DNA of 64,000 nucleotides from an uncultured Pseudomonadota bacterium. GTDB lineage: Bacteria > Myxococcota_A > UBA796 > SXON01. The notes beneath the pieces were generated by a model. The model saw only the letters and a program-made list of their open reading frames with translations. It did no database searches and had not been told where the DNA came from. Positions 23,787 through 32,763 of the stretch are shown in pieces (position 1 is the first letter of the stretch; the number at the start of each line of letters is the position of its first letter). The DNA is taken from assembly GCA_903844155.1 (NCBI GenBank), contig CAIMSU010000298.1, forward strand, positions 1 to 64,000, written 5' to 3'. Both the position numbers and the translations under genes were made by a program.

Positions 23787-25709
23787 ATGCCTGTCCGCAT
23801 CCTCGACGAGCACCTGATCAACAAGATCGCGGCGGGCGAGGTGGTGGAACGGCCGGCGTCGGTGCTCAAGGAGCTGTTCGAGAACGCGCTGGACGCGGGC
23901 GCGACGGATGTCCGCGTGCACCTTCGCGCGGGCGGCCGCAACCTCGTGCGCGTCGTCGACAACGGGTCCGGGATGAACCGGACAGACGCGGTGATGTGCA
24001 CCGAGCGCCACGCGACCTCCAAGATCCGCACGGACGACGACCTTTTTCAAGTTTCCACGCTTGGCTTTCGAGGCGAGGCGATCCCGTCCATCGCGAGCGT
24101 GAGCCGGTTCACGTTGCTGACGCGGCCGAACACCCCCGGCGGTGCCGACGGGGACGACACCGTTGGCACCTGCGTGGAGATGGAAGGCGGGCGCATGCTG
24201 GACGTGCGGGACGCGGGTTGCGCGCCGGGGACGGAGGTGTCTGTCGCCAACCTGTTCTACAACGTCCCCGCCCGTCGCAAGTTCCTTCGGACCATCGAGA
24301 CGGAATTGGCGCATTGCGTCGAGGCCGTCACCCGCGCGAGCCTCATCCGACCGGACCTTGACCTCGAGCTGATCCACGAGGACCGGACCCTGCTGCGGTG
24401 CGCGCCGACGTCCGACCACCGGCGCCGCGCGGCAGACCTGCTTGGACCCCACGGTGAGGCGCTGATCCCCGTGCAATTCACCCGCGGGAACCTGGAGGTT
24501 CACGCGCTGTTGAGCCCCGTTGGCGTGCACCGCGCCCAGCCCACCGGCTCGACGTGGACCTACGTGAATGGCAGGTTCGTCCGGGATCTCACCCTTCGCC
24601 GCGCGTTGACGGCCGCCTACGCCGGCATCGTGCCCAAGGACCGGTACCCGCTGGTGATCCTCGACGTTCGCGTGCCGCCGGGGGACGTGGACGTGAACGT
24701 GCACCCCGCCAAGACAGAAGTCCGGTTTGCCCACGGTTTTGAGCTGCAGAACGCCCTGACGACCGGGCTGCGAGCCGCGCTCCAGGACTACGGCATCCAG
24801 CGGCCCGTCCAGTCGGCCCCGCGCTACGCCGGATCCGAAAACTCACCTGCTCCATCGCCCCAGGTTCGACTGCCCGAGGCCCTCGGGCTCACCCGCCCGG
24901 CCGAGCCCTCCAGCCCTGCGCCGGCCGACCCCCGCCCGCCCGAGGCGTCAGCCGGGAATCCGACCGCCCCGTCGCCCGACCAGCGTGGGCTCGCCCCGTC
25001 GGTGGCCGGGCCCGCTTTTCGCGTCGCCGAACGCCCATTTGTGGGCTGGTCTCCACCGGTCTCCCCCTCGCCGTCTCCAGCCGCAGCCCCGGTTCGCGCC
25101 TCGTCGCCCAACCGTCCGCTCCTGCCCGTCGCCCGGTTCCGCGACCTGCGTGTGATCGGCCAACTCAAGCGCACCTACCTGCTGTGCGAAGGCGCTGGCG
25201 AGCTCGTCATCATCGATCAGCACGCGGCCGCGGAGCGGGTGACACTCTACCGGCTGCAGTGTGACACTGCGTCTGTCGTCGGTGGCGCCCAGCAGCTCCT
25301 CACGCCGCGGCTCGTCCGCCTCGGCGCGACGCGCGCCCGCGCTCTGGCACCCGCGGTCGACTCGCTGATCGCCTGGGGCCTTGACGTTCGCTTCCTCGGC
25401 GGCGACACATTCGCCGTCCACTCGCTCCCGGGCCCGTTTGCCAAAGCCGACCTCGAGGTCCTCCTCGGCGACGTTGCGGACGAGCTCGCCAACGGCAGCC
25501 CGGCGACGATGCCCCAGGATCGCATGGAGCATTTCCTCGCCACCCTCGCCTGTCACACGTCCATCCGCGCCGGCGACCTGCTCTCGCCCGACGACATCGC
25601 CCGCCTGCTCCGCGACCTCGACGACGTCGACTTCTCGGTCTGCGCACACGGCCGGCCGGTGGCGATCTGGGTTGGGCCGGAGGAGCTGGAGCGGCGGTTC
25701 CATCGGTAG
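23787..25709 (+). CDS. mutL: DNA mismatch repair protein MutL
   Basis: 640 residues. GHKL ATPase motifs: INKIAAGEVVERPASVLKEL, ENALDAGATDV, DNGSGM, RHATSKI and TLGFRGEAIPSIASVS. The transducer domain with NVHPAKTEVRF follows. A Pro/Ala-rich linker spans about residues 350-460. The C-terminal dimerisation domain begins RDLRVIGQLKRTYLLCEGAG and contains IIDQHAAAERVTLY, retaining the QHAAxER motif; the DQHA(X)2E(X)4E endonuclease motif appears only in part. MutL couples MutS mismatch recognition to strand incision. The ATG at 23787 starts the conserved N-terminus. Confidence 0.97.
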   Translation: MPVRILDEHLINKIAAGEVVERPASVLKELFENALDAGATDVRVHLRAGGRNLVRVVDNGSGMNRTDAVMCTERHATSKIRTDDDLFQVSTLGFRGEAIPSIASVSRFTLLTRPNTPGGADGDDTVGTCVEMEGGRMLDVRDAGCAPGTEVSVANLFYNVPARRKFLRTIETELAHCVEAVTRASLIRPDLDLELIHEDRTLLRCAPTSDHRRRAADLLGPHGEALIPVQFTRGNLEVHALLSPVGVHRAQPTGSTWTYVNGRFVRDLTLRRALTAAYAGIVPKDRYPLVILDVRVPPGDVDVNVHPAKTEVRFAHGFELQNALTTGLRAALQDYGIQRPVQSAPRYAGSENSPAPSPQVRLPEALGLTRPAEPSSPAPADPRPPEASAGNPTAPSPDQRGLAPSVAGPAFRVAERPFVGWSPPVSPSPSPAAAPVRASSPNRPLLPVARFRDLRVIGQLKRTYLLCEGAGELVIIDQHAAAERVTLYRLQCDTASVVGGAQQLLTPRLVRLGATRARALAPAVDSLIAWGLDVRFLGGDTFAVHSLPGPFAKADLEVLLGDVADELANGSPATMPQDRMEHFLATLACHTSIRAGDLLSPDDIARLLRDLDDVDFSVCAHGRPVAIWVGPEELERRFHR

Positions 25710-25720
25710 GAACCCGAGCC

Positions 25721-27382
25721 TCACCCCCCGAACATCACCACGTTGATCGCGTCCTGCGCGGTCCCGTAATCGATGGTGCCGCCCGCGATCACGACGCCGT
25801 AGTCGGGGTCGATGGCGATGCCCGGCACAACGGCGCGACCGGCGAGGCCGTCGGTGTCAGAGCTGGCATCGCAGGCGGTGAAATCGCTGAAGGTCTGCGT
25901 GGCGGGGTCGTAGACCTCCACACACGAGAGCCCGCTGCCGAGGATCAGATCGGGGCCGTAGGTGTCCGACCCGCCGACGACCAGAACGCGCCCGTCGGGC
26001 AAGAGCACCATGCGGTGGCCGGCGCGCGCGACCTTCATGTCACCGACCGCGGACCAGTGACGTCCGGCGTTGGCGGCGGGATCGTAGAGGTAGGCGCCCG
26101 CGGAGGCGGGTGAGGTGGAGGAGAAGTCGAACTGCTTCGGGCTGGTCTCCGTCGAGCCGCCCGTCGCGAGGATCGTGCCGTCCTGCAACGTGATCATCGC
26201 GAGGCCGGCGAGTGGCGCGGGCAGGTCGTCGGCCGGGGTGATCTTGTGGCCGGCGGTGACCTGGTTGCACGTCGGCGACGTCGTCCACTCCGCGATGCTG
26301 CCGCCCGTGCCGAGCAGCCCACCGCCGCAAAACAGCTCGCCGTCCGCGCCGAGGCTGGCCCCCGCGCCGTCGTACATCGGCACCGAGCTGGGATCGAGGT
26401 TGCCCCCGCCATCGCGCGAGCTGACGGAGCTGCCACGTTGGGTGTTCGGGTCCCAGACCTCGACGGTGCCGTTGATCGAGACGTAGCCGTTGTCGTGGTA
26501 CTGCGCCCAGCCGCCCCACATCACGATGCCGCCTTGCGGATCGAGCACCGTGGGCGCTTCGCTGCGAGGCGAGGCCAGGCCCGCGACGTCGCCGAGGGCG
26601 TCGAAGGTCGCGGTGGCAGGATCATACAGCCAAACGCCGGGAGTGACGGCGGTGGAGTCGACGAGGCCGGGGCTTGGCCCGCCGCCGCCGATGAAGACCT
26701 TGCCGGCGTCCGCGCCAAGCGGAATCACGACCATGGAAGAGCCATACCAGCCCTGCTGGGTCTTGCCGGCGAGGTCTGTCCACGTTGGCGCGTCCGCAAC
26801 GGTGGCAGGGAGCAGGTCCTCGCTGGGGGCTGAGAGCGAGATGCGCTGGACGGAGGTGTAGTCCCGCAGCCAGACGCCCGACGTCAGGCCGACGCCGCCG
26901 ATGACGTCAAAGTTACCGCCACCGATCGGCACAATCATCGGTCCCGCAACGGGTGCGGCGAGGCTGCCGATCCAGCCGACCGCGTCGACCGAGCCGAACA
27001 TCACCGTGCTCGACGTGGCGCTGCCCTTTGAAGCGGTCAGCGGGGCGGTCTCGCCGCGGCTCACGATCGTGCCGCCGCTGCTGCCCTCGAACAGGAGCGC
27101 GTCGTCGGCCAGCGCGGGAATGCTGGTACCGCTCATGGTGAGCCCCGAAGCCGGTGTGCCAAGATCGTACTGGGTCTGGCTCCCGTCCGCGCCGACAACG
27201 GCCATGGCGATGTCGTCCAGGCCGGAAAACGGGGTCTGGTTCGTTGGCACAACCGGGCTGATGGCCACGGAAAACGTGCCGCTACCGCCGCCTTTCGCCG
27301 CGCAGCTGGTCAGGAGTGCGGGGGCGAGAAGGGGCAGGATCACGGCGACGCGGAGGGCGCGAATGGAGCGCGTTTTCGACAT
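25721..27382 (-). CDS. Kelch-type beta-propeller lipoprotein
   Basis: 553 residues. A signal peptide with lipobox LLTSCAAKG directs it to the membrane or cell surface. Repeats contain DGTILATGGSTE, DGRVLVVGGSDTYG, GGIVMWGGWAQYHDNGYV and GVVIAGGTIDYG, typical of Kelch/galactose-oxidase propeller blades, with YDPAT-like turns. No copper-radical motif for galactose oxidase is evident, so an adhesive or binding role is more likely. A TACACT hexamer sits exactly 6 nt upstream of the ATG, suggesting a leaderless transcript. Confidence 0.75.
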   Translation of the reverse strand: MSKTRSIRALRVAVILPLLAPALLTSCAAKGGGSGTFSVAISPVVPTNQTPFSGLDDIAMAVVGADGSQTQYDLGTPASGLTMSGTSIPALADDALLFEGSSGGTIVSRGETAPLTASKGSATSSTVMFGSVDAVGWIGSLAAPVAGPMIVPIGGGNFDVIGGVGLTSGVWLRDYTSVQRISLSAPSEDLLPATVADAPTWTDLAGKTQQGWYGSSMVVIPLGADAGKVFIGGGGPSPGLVDSTAVTPGVWLYDPATATFDALGDVAGLASPRSEAPTVLDPQGGIVMWGGWAQYHDNGYVSINGTVEVWDPNTQRGSSVSSRDGGGNLDPSSVPMYDGAGASLGADGELFCGGGLLGTGGSIAEWTTSPTCNQVTAGHKITPADDLPAPLAGLAMITLQDGTILATGGSTETSPKQFDFSSTSPASAGAYLYDPAANAGRHWSAVGDMKVARAGHRMVLLPDGRVLVVGGSDTYGPDLILGSGLSCVEVYDPATQTFSDFTACDASSDTDGLAGRAVVPGIAIDPDYGVVIAGGTIDYGTAQDAINVVMFGG

Positions 27383-27388
27383 CCGGGG

Positions 27389-27394
27389 AGTGTA
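27389..27394 (-). promoter_or_regulatory. Probable -10 hexamer, leaderless promoter of Kelch lipoprotein
   Basis: On the minus strand TACACT, then CCCCGG, then ATG. Spacing is identical to that in seven other genes of the window. No ribosome binding site. Confidence 0.5.
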
Positions 27395-27449
27395 GCACCG
27401 TTCGGCGGCGCGTTCTGCCGCGGCGCCCGGCGACGTCGTCGGGATACCC

Positions 27450-28172
27450 GTGGACGTGCTCTGCAGCGGCCTTCTCAGCGGCGTCCCCCACGGGTTCACG
27501 ACCCGCGTCGACGGCGATCTCCGGCCGTCGGCGCCAACGTCTGCGGAGGCTGGTGCCACCCTGGTCCGCGGGATGGCTGGGCGGTTTCTGGCGCGTGTGA
27601 ACCAGGTGCACGGCGCGCGGGTGGTGACGGCGGAGGAGGTCGAGGCCGCCGGGGATGATCTGCTCGATGCGGACGCGATCGTGAGCACCCGCGTGGACGC
27701 TGTGCTCTGCATCCGCGTGGCGGACTGCGTGCCGATCCTGCTTTCGACGCGCGGCGGGGTGGCGGCAGTCCACGCGGGCTGGAAGGGCACGGCGGCGGGG
27801 ATCACCGGAGCAGCGCTCGATCGCTTGTGTCGGTTGACGGGGGCGAGGCCGTCCGACGTCCGCGCGGTCGTCGGACCTTGCATCTCGGGCGAGGCGTACG
27901 AGGTGGGCGGCGAGGTCGCCGACGCGCTTGCCACGGTCGCCCCGGCAGGTGCAGGAGGCTGGCGTTGGGTCGGGGCGCGGGGCCGCGACCACGCTGACAT
28001 CGGCCTGTTGAACGCGTCCATCCTGGCTTCCGCAGGCGTCCAGGTCGCGCGCATGCCGGTCTGCACGGTCGGCAGCCCGGACCTCTGGTCGCACCGGCGC
28101 GATGGTGACGCAGCGGGCCGGCAGGGCGCGTTGATCCGGTTGGCCAACCCAGAAGGCGCGGCGAGCGGGTGA
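27450..28172 (+). CDS. pgeF: Purine nucleoside phosphorylase / laccase-domain protein PgeF
   Basis: 240 residues, GTG start at 27450. The DUF152/YfiH signature is complete: NQVHGARVV, VADCVPILL, AVHAGWKGTAAGI, VGPCISGEAYEV and CTVGSPDLWSHRRDGDAAGR. The conserved His and Cys residues bind zinc. Members act as purine nucleoside phosphorylase/adenosine deaminase or peptidoglycan-editing factor; older copper-oxidase labels are doubtful. The last residues (LANPEGAASG) are encoded by a 22-nt stretch identical to the right arm of the R1 repeat, so the C-terminus may be repeat-derived. Confidence 0.9.
   Translation: MDVLCSGLLSGVPHGFTTRVDGDLRPSAPTSAEAGATLVRGMAGRFLARVNQVHGARVVTAEEVEAAGDDLLDADAIVSTRVDAVLCIRVADCVPILLSTRGGVAAVHAGWKGTAAGITGAALDRLCRLTGARPSDVRAVVGPCISGEAYEVGGEVADALATVAPAGAGGWRWVGARGRDHADIGLLNASILASAGVQVARMPVCTVGSPDLWSHRRDGDAAGRQGALIRLANPEGAASG
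28140..28161 (-). repeat. R1 element fragment (right arm only)
   Basis: TGGCCAACCCAGAAGGCGCG continuing one or two bases is an exact reverse-complement match to the right-hand hairpin arm of R1 copy A (about 9689-9709). Only this arm is recognisable; it lies inside the 3' end of pgeF. Confidence 0.55.
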
Positions 28173-29215
28173 CGGGGGCACGGTCAAGGCGGCCGCCGCG
28201 GGTGGCTCCAGCCGGCTTGCCATGCGTGTCGCCGTGCCCTCCGGCGCTCCTTCTGGCTTTGTCCTCCCTGTTTCTCGCGTGCACAGACCCGGCGCTGGCG
28301 CCGCTCCGGGACGCTGCGACAGCCTGGGACGCCGGTCGTGCGGCGCTGGTCGCCGGGGACAACGCCGCCGCCATCGCCGACTTTGGCCGGGCACGCGCCT
28401 TGGACCCGCAGAGCGCGGCCTTGCCATTGTGGCAGGGGAAGGCCTACGCAGCGGCCGGGCGGCTTGACGAGGCCGTCGCGGCCGCCAGCGACTCCGTCGT
28501 CCTCGACCCGCGCTCCGGCATCGCCGAGTACGACCGGGCTGCGTGGGTGGCGCGCGGCGGTCACCTCGATGACGCAGCGTTGGCGCTCAAAGCGGCGCTC
28601 GATGCCCACGCCGCGACGCGCTGGTCCGCGGCGAAAGACCCCGATTTCTCTCCTCACCGCTCCGATCCTGCGTTTATCGGTGTCCTTCCGCCGTCGGACG
28701 TGCTCGCGGGGGCCACGGGCCCGACCGAGGCGGTGTTCCTCGGCAGCGAGGTCGCTGTCGACATCGATGTGATGTCCGCGACCGGCGACGTCGTCACGCT
28801 CGTCGGGCCAGACGTCCCCGCGTGTCTCAAGCCCGTCCGACTGGTCGAGGACGACGACGACGGCGAGCCGGGCACCGCCGATCGGGTCCTCCACGTCTGG
28901 TTTTCGGCGCGCTCAGCGTGCGACGCCCTGCTCGGGCCCTGGGAGGCTCATTCCGGCGGGGCGGTGGTAGCCATCCCGGCGGTGCACGTCACGGTCTACG
29001 CGCCCGCCGAGGCGGTGTCGTCGACCGATCCGCCGCGGCCCGGCCCGTGGGTGCTGCCCGGGACGCTTCCCGCCGAGTCGCTTGTGCCAGGTTGGCCCGG
29101 GGCTGTCGCCCGAATGGGCGCGCGGGCACCGGACCCCGCCGTGCTGCTGGAGTGGCGGGTGGACCACCAGACCCGGGCAATCGGTGGGATCTACGTCAAG
29201 CCGGTGCCGCCGTAG
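28169..29215 (+). CDS. TPR-containing lipoprotein, function unknown
   Basis: 348 residues, GTG start overlapping the pgeF stop as GTGA. Lipobox LFLACTDPA near residue 38. Two TPR units follow (AALVAGDNAAAIADFGRARA, then PLWQGKAYAAAGRLDEAVAA). The C-terminal half is beta-rich with no known motif. Likely an outer-surface or periplasmic scaffold. Its 3' end overlaps the convergent acyltransferase gene by 20 nt. Confidence 0.6.
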   Translation: MTGARSRRPPRVAPAGLPCVSPCPPALLLALSSLFLACTDPALAPLRDAATAWDAGRAALVAGDNAAAIADFGRARALDPQSAALPLWQGKAYAAAGRLDEAVAAASDSVVLDPRSGIAEYDRAAWVARGGHLDDAALALKAALDAHAATRWSAAKDPDFSPHRSDPAFIGVLPPSDVLAGATGPTEAVFLGSEVAVDIDVMSATGDVVTLVGPDVPACLKPVRLVEDDDDGEPGTADRVLHVWFSARSACDALLGPWEAHSGGAVVAIPAVHVTVYAPAEAVSSTDPPRPGPWVLPGTLPAESLVPGWPGAVARMGARAPDPAVLLEWRVDHQTRAIGGIYVKPVPP

Positions 29216-30521
29216 CCGCCACCACCCCGATCAAAACCTCACGTTCGCGCGCCACGGCCGCGCGCACGTCGCCATCCCGCGCGCTCCAGACGCCACGCAG
29301 CGCCTCCAACCGTAGGGCGAGCCGCTCGTCAAAACGCAGCGCCATGTACCCGGAGAGCGGGCCGAGCACGAAGGTCGCTACCCCGATCGGTGGCCCGAGC
29401 AACCAGCCTGCGATCAGCGCCAGCACGGTGTAGTTGATGGTCATCACGAGCAGGCCCAGCAGCACCTTGATCGTGCCCAGCACGTCGTCGTTGCCCGCGG
29501 CCAAGCGGTTCGCGATCGGCCGGACGGCGCGGTACGGCAACCACCCGAGGACGGCGCCGAGCAGCGCGAAGGGGGCGAGGGCGACGAGGCCGACGGTTCG
29601 GGCGAAGACGCGCCCGAGCCGGGGCTGAAGCACCGCGAGCGGGTCGTCGACCCCAAGCTCCGCCATCCGTGCTTCGAACCGGCCGAAGGCCTCGACGGCG
29701 ACGCGGCGTTGCTCCGGCGGCGTGGCGGCCCACAGCGCCGCGAGCTCTCGCGCTCTCGCTTCCTGGAGCGCGAGATCCTTGAGCGGTGGCGCGCTCCCGC
29801 CCGTCGCCCGGCGCGCGGCCGTCCAACCCGCGACGGCAAAAAATCCGCGACGTAGCTCCTCCGTCTCCCCCTGCAGGACGACCGCCCCGAGGGCCTCCTC
29901 GATCCGCTCCGTCAGCAGGTCGACGGCGACCTTGGGGTCGGCCCGGTACTGCTCCAGCAGGTCCCGCACCGGCACCGGCTCACCGACCGTCCCCGCCGTC
30001 CGCGAGCGAAAAACGGCCTTGTCCTCATAGAAGATGCCGAGCGGCAGGATCGTGAGGGGCAGGTCGGGCGCCTCCTCCAGCGTGGAGAGGGCGATGCGCG
30101 CTGCCCCGCTCTTGATCGGCTGCAAGGTCGGCTCGGAGTGCGACTTGCCCTCCGGGAAAAGCGCCAACCAACCGCCGGACTTCAGCATCGCCCGGCACCT
30201 CGAGAACGTCTCCTCGTTCCTGGAGGTGTCAGCCTCGTGCGCCCGGTAAACCGGCATCGCCCCCGCCGCCGTCATCGCCAGTCGGCCGACAGGATTGGCC
30301 CAGAACGTGCTTTTTGCGAGGAAGCCCGGTCGGGGCCCGCCGGCCGGCTTGAGCAAGAGGCGCACCATCAGCGGGTCGAGGAGGCCGTTCGGATGGTTCG
30401 CCACGATGATGTAGACAGGGCGCTTGCCGTCTGCCGTGGCCATCGGGATCTTCCCGCGGATGGCGCGCTGCGGGTAGTACAGGGCGAGGAGCCGCTCGTT
30501 GAGCGCATCGTAGAGGTTCAC
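29196..30521 (-). CDS. PlsC-like 1-acylglycerol-3-phosphate acyltransferase
   Basis: 441 residues. The catalytic H(X4)D motif reads NHPNGLLD and the substrate motif FPEGKSHSEP; these define PlsC-type acyltransferases of phospholipid synthesis. The C-terminal half contains about three hydrophobic segments, longer than classical PlsC, as in other large membrane-bound members. GTG at 30521 overlaps the MFS stop as GTGA, so carrier and acyltransferase are translationally coupled, suggesting a lipid-related cargo. Confidence 0.85.
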   Translation of the reverse strand: MNLYDALNERLLALYYPQRAIRGKIPMATADGKRPVYIIVANHPNGLLDPLMVRLLLKPAGGPRPGFLAKSTFWANPVGRLAMTAAGAMPVYRAHEADTSRNEETFSRCRAMLKSGGWLALFPEGKSHSEPTLQPIKSGAARIALSTLEEAPDLPLTILPLGIFYEDKAVFRSRTAGTVGEPVPVRDLLEQYRADPKVAVDLLTERIEEALGAVVLQGETEELRRGFFAVAGWTAARRATGGSAPPLKDLALQEARARELAALWAATPPEQRRVAVEAFGRFEARMAELGVDDPLAVLQPRLGRVFARTVGLVALAPFALLGAVLGWLPYRAVRPIANRLAAGNDDVLGTIKVLLGLLVMTINYTVLALIAGWLLGPPIGVATFVLGPLSGYMALRFDERLALRLEALRGVWSARDGDVRAAVAREREVLIGVVAATAAPA

Positions 30522-31819
30522 GCGAGCACGCCAGATGCGGCCGTGCCGGGGTCGGGCACCACGCGCCAGCCCCGCAGCCAGATCCCCGCGCCGATCGCCA
30601 TGAACAGCGGCACGAGCATCACCGCGAGCGAGAGCGACCCGGTCTGGTCCGAGACGAAGCCGATGATGGGCGGGCTGACAGCGTCGCCGAGCACGTGGAT
30701 GCACAGGATCGAGAGCGAGAAGGCGCGCGCCCGCATGTTCGCGGACACGGAATTGGCGATGAGCGCGTTGATCGGACCGTTGTAGAACCACAGGAAGAAC
30801 TGGGCAAAGCCGATGCAGGCGATGCACGCCCGCACGTCCGGAACCGTCAGCGCGATGGCCGCGAAGATCGCCGCGAGGATCATCGACCCCGCCGATACCG
30901 CCAGGAGCGGCTGGCGGGTTTTTCCATGCAGCCGTTCACCGACCAGACCACCGATGGCGGTCCCGAAGAGTCCGCCTACAACCGTCACCATTCCCACCGT
31001 CGATCCGGCGGCCGCGGTCTCCATCCCGCGCACCCGCGTGAGGTAGACGGGGAACCAATCGGCCATGCCGCCCGCGGCGAACGTGACCGCCGTGTACCCG
31101 GCGACCGCGTAGACGTAGCTCGGGATGCGTGAGAGCTGCCCGGCGGCCTCACCCCAGGACATGCCGACGGGGGCGGGATCGCTGGCAGATCGGCCCGGAT
31201 CCTTGATCATCAGCGCGGCGCCAGCGGCGAGGATCCCCGGCAACCCGCAGGCCAGGAACGCCGCCCGCCAGCCCCAGTGCGCGCCGAGGTAGCCGCCGAC
31301 CGTGAACCCGATCGCCGCGCCGACGGGGATGGCCACGTAGAAGAACGTCAGGACACGATTGCGCTTTTCCGCGGAGTAGAAGTCCGAGAGCAACGGCGGC
31401 GCGAGCGTGGCGTAGGCGGCCTCGCCGATGCCGACGAGCGCGCGTGCCGCCAGAAAGCTCCAGAAGTTCCAGGCGAGGGCCGCTGCGGCGGTCGCGAGGC
31501 TCCAGAGGGCGACGCCGGCGGCGATCAGCCGGGTTCGAGGGGCTTTGTCGGCCATCGCGCCGAAGACGGGGCTCGCGAGCATGTAGACGATCACGAAGGC
31601 GGATAGCGGCAAGCTGGTCTGCGCGTCGGTGAGCTTGAGGTCGGCCTTGAAGAGGTCCTTGACCGCGCTGGGTACGTAGCGGTCGATGTAATTGAGCAGG
31701 TTCATCGACGTGAGGACGAAGACGGCGAAGCCCGCACCGGGCGGCGTCACTGCGGGGCCGGGGTTGGCGCTGTCGTCGGGCGATGGGTTCAACGGGGCTC
31801 CGGGTGCACTTCGGCCCAA
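30518..31819 (-). CDS. MFS transporter, Spinster-like
   Basis: 433 residues, about 12 transmembrane segments, TTG start. LLNYIDRYVPSAVKDLFKAD matches the first-helix region of Spns-type carriers; ADKAPRTRLIAAGVALWS is the MFS A-motif loop, and RALVGIGEAAYATLAPPLLS is the helix 4-5 region. Spinster homologues move lysolipids or sphingosine-phosphate in eukaryotes. Coupling to a PlsC-like gene makes lysophospholipid transport and re-acylation a reasonable hypothesis, not proven. Confidence 0.82.
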   Translation of the reverse strand: MGRSAPGAPLNPSPDDSANPGPAVTPPGAGFAVFVLTSMNLLNYIDRYVPSAVKDLFKADLKLTDAQTSLPLSAFVIVYMLASPVFGAMADKAPRTRLIAAGVALWSLATAAAALAWNFWSFLAARALVGIGEAAYATLAPPLLSDFYSAEKRNRVLTFFYVAIPVGAAIGFTVGGYLGAHWGWRAAFLACGLPGILAAGAALMIKDPGRSASDPAPVGMSWGEAAGQLSRIPSYVYAVAGYTAVTFAAGGMADWFPVYLTRVRGMETAAAGSTVGMVTVVGGLFGTAIGGLVGERLHGKTRQPLLAVSAGSMILAAIFAAIALTVPDVRACIACIGFAQFFLWFYNGPINALIANSVSANMRARAFSLSILCIHVLGDAVSPPIIGFVSDQTGSLSLAVMLVPLFMAIGAGIWLRGWRVVPDPGTAASGVLA

Positions 31820-31838
31820 CTAAGCCACCGGATCGCGG

Positions 31839-31844
31839 TATGCT
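31839..31844 (+). promoter_or_regulatory. Probable -10 hexamer, leaderless promoter
   Basis: TATGCT, then TCGCGG, then the ATG at 31851. No Shine-Dalgarno sequence. Confidence 0.5.
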
Positions 31845-31850
31845 TCGCGG

Positions 31851-32759
31851 ATGGCCGTCACCCTCCCGCTCCTCCTGCTCCTCGCCCCCGGCTGCTCGCA
31901 CGGCACCTACGACACTGACAGCGCCGTCGCCATCCCCTACCTGCTCAACGACGACAGCGGGACCGCCGTCACCTACGACGAGGCGAGCATGGACAGCGCC
32001 CTCAGCCTCGCCGTCGCCTCTGCCCGCGCCATCACCGCCCAGCCAGCCATCGCCGCCTATGACGCCGCGATGGTCGATCAAACCACCGACTGTCCTGCCT
32101 GGTACGCCGATGCGACGGGCCTGCCCTACTGGTACGACAACTGCGTCACCGCCGCCGGGGCGAGCTTTGCCGGCTACGGCGAAGAGGTGAACTACGACGG
32201 CTACGATGACGGCACGGACGTGTGGACCGGCCCCGCGACCTACATGGCAGCCACGATCGCCACGGCGGACGGCCACACGTTCAAGGGCAGCGGGTCCGCC
32301 TACGCGCTCGTCGGCCAGCAAACGGTCGACACCACCGCGGTCACCATCTACTACAGCGTGTTGACGGGTAGCTACGCCTGGGATGGGGACAGCGCGGCGG
32401 GCACCTGGCTCGATGGCCCGACGCCCTCCCTCACCGCCTGGCTCGAGGATTATGGCGGCATCCATGCTGCGTATTTCAGCGGCAGCGTGCCGCTCGATGC
32501 GGCCACCGGCTACGACCTCGCGGTGTTCGACAAGGCCTCGCTCTCGGCACCCGAGGCGGGGTGGGTGTGCCCCGGCGAGATCGACGGCACGGTGTCCCTG
32601 CACACGACCGACGGTGTGTGGTATCAGGCCCTGTTCACCGGCAATCAGGCCGATACAACCTGCGATCAGTGCGGCGACGTCTGGAACGACGGCGTTCCGC
32701 TGGGCCGCGCTTGCGTGGACGCGACCGGGTGGGTCACGTGGGACGTGGCGCCGTGGTGA
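31851..32759 (+). CDS. Lipoprotein, function unknown
   Basis: 302 residues. Short signal peptide with lipobox LLAPGCSHG. The mature protein is rich in Asp, Tyr, Thr and Ala with Cys pairs near the C-terminus (CDQCGDVWNDG), which looks extracellular. No known domain. The start is preceded by TATGCT at 6-nt spacing and no ribosome site. Stop lies 4 nt from the convergent patatin stop. Confidence 0.6.
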   Translation: MAVTLPLLLLLAPGCSHGTYDTDSAVAIPYLLNDDSGTAVTYDEASMDSALSLAVASARAITAQPAIAAYDAAMVDQTTDCPAWYADATGLPYWYDNCVTAAGASFAGYGEEVNYDGYDDGTDVWTGPATYMAATIATADGHTFKGSGSAYALVGQQTVDTTAVTIYYSVLTGSYAWDGDSAAGTWLDGPTPSLTAWLEDYGGIHAAYFSGSVPLDAATGYDLAVFDKASLSAPEAGWVCPGEIDGTVSLHTTDGVWYQALFTGNQADTTCDQCGDVWNDGVPLGRACVDATGWVTWDVAPW

Positions 32760-32763
32760 TCCG

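Noticed and set aside
27450-28172. Multicopper laccase
   Set aside because: Motifs are those of the YfiH/PgeF family; copper-oxidase cupredoxin motifs are absent.
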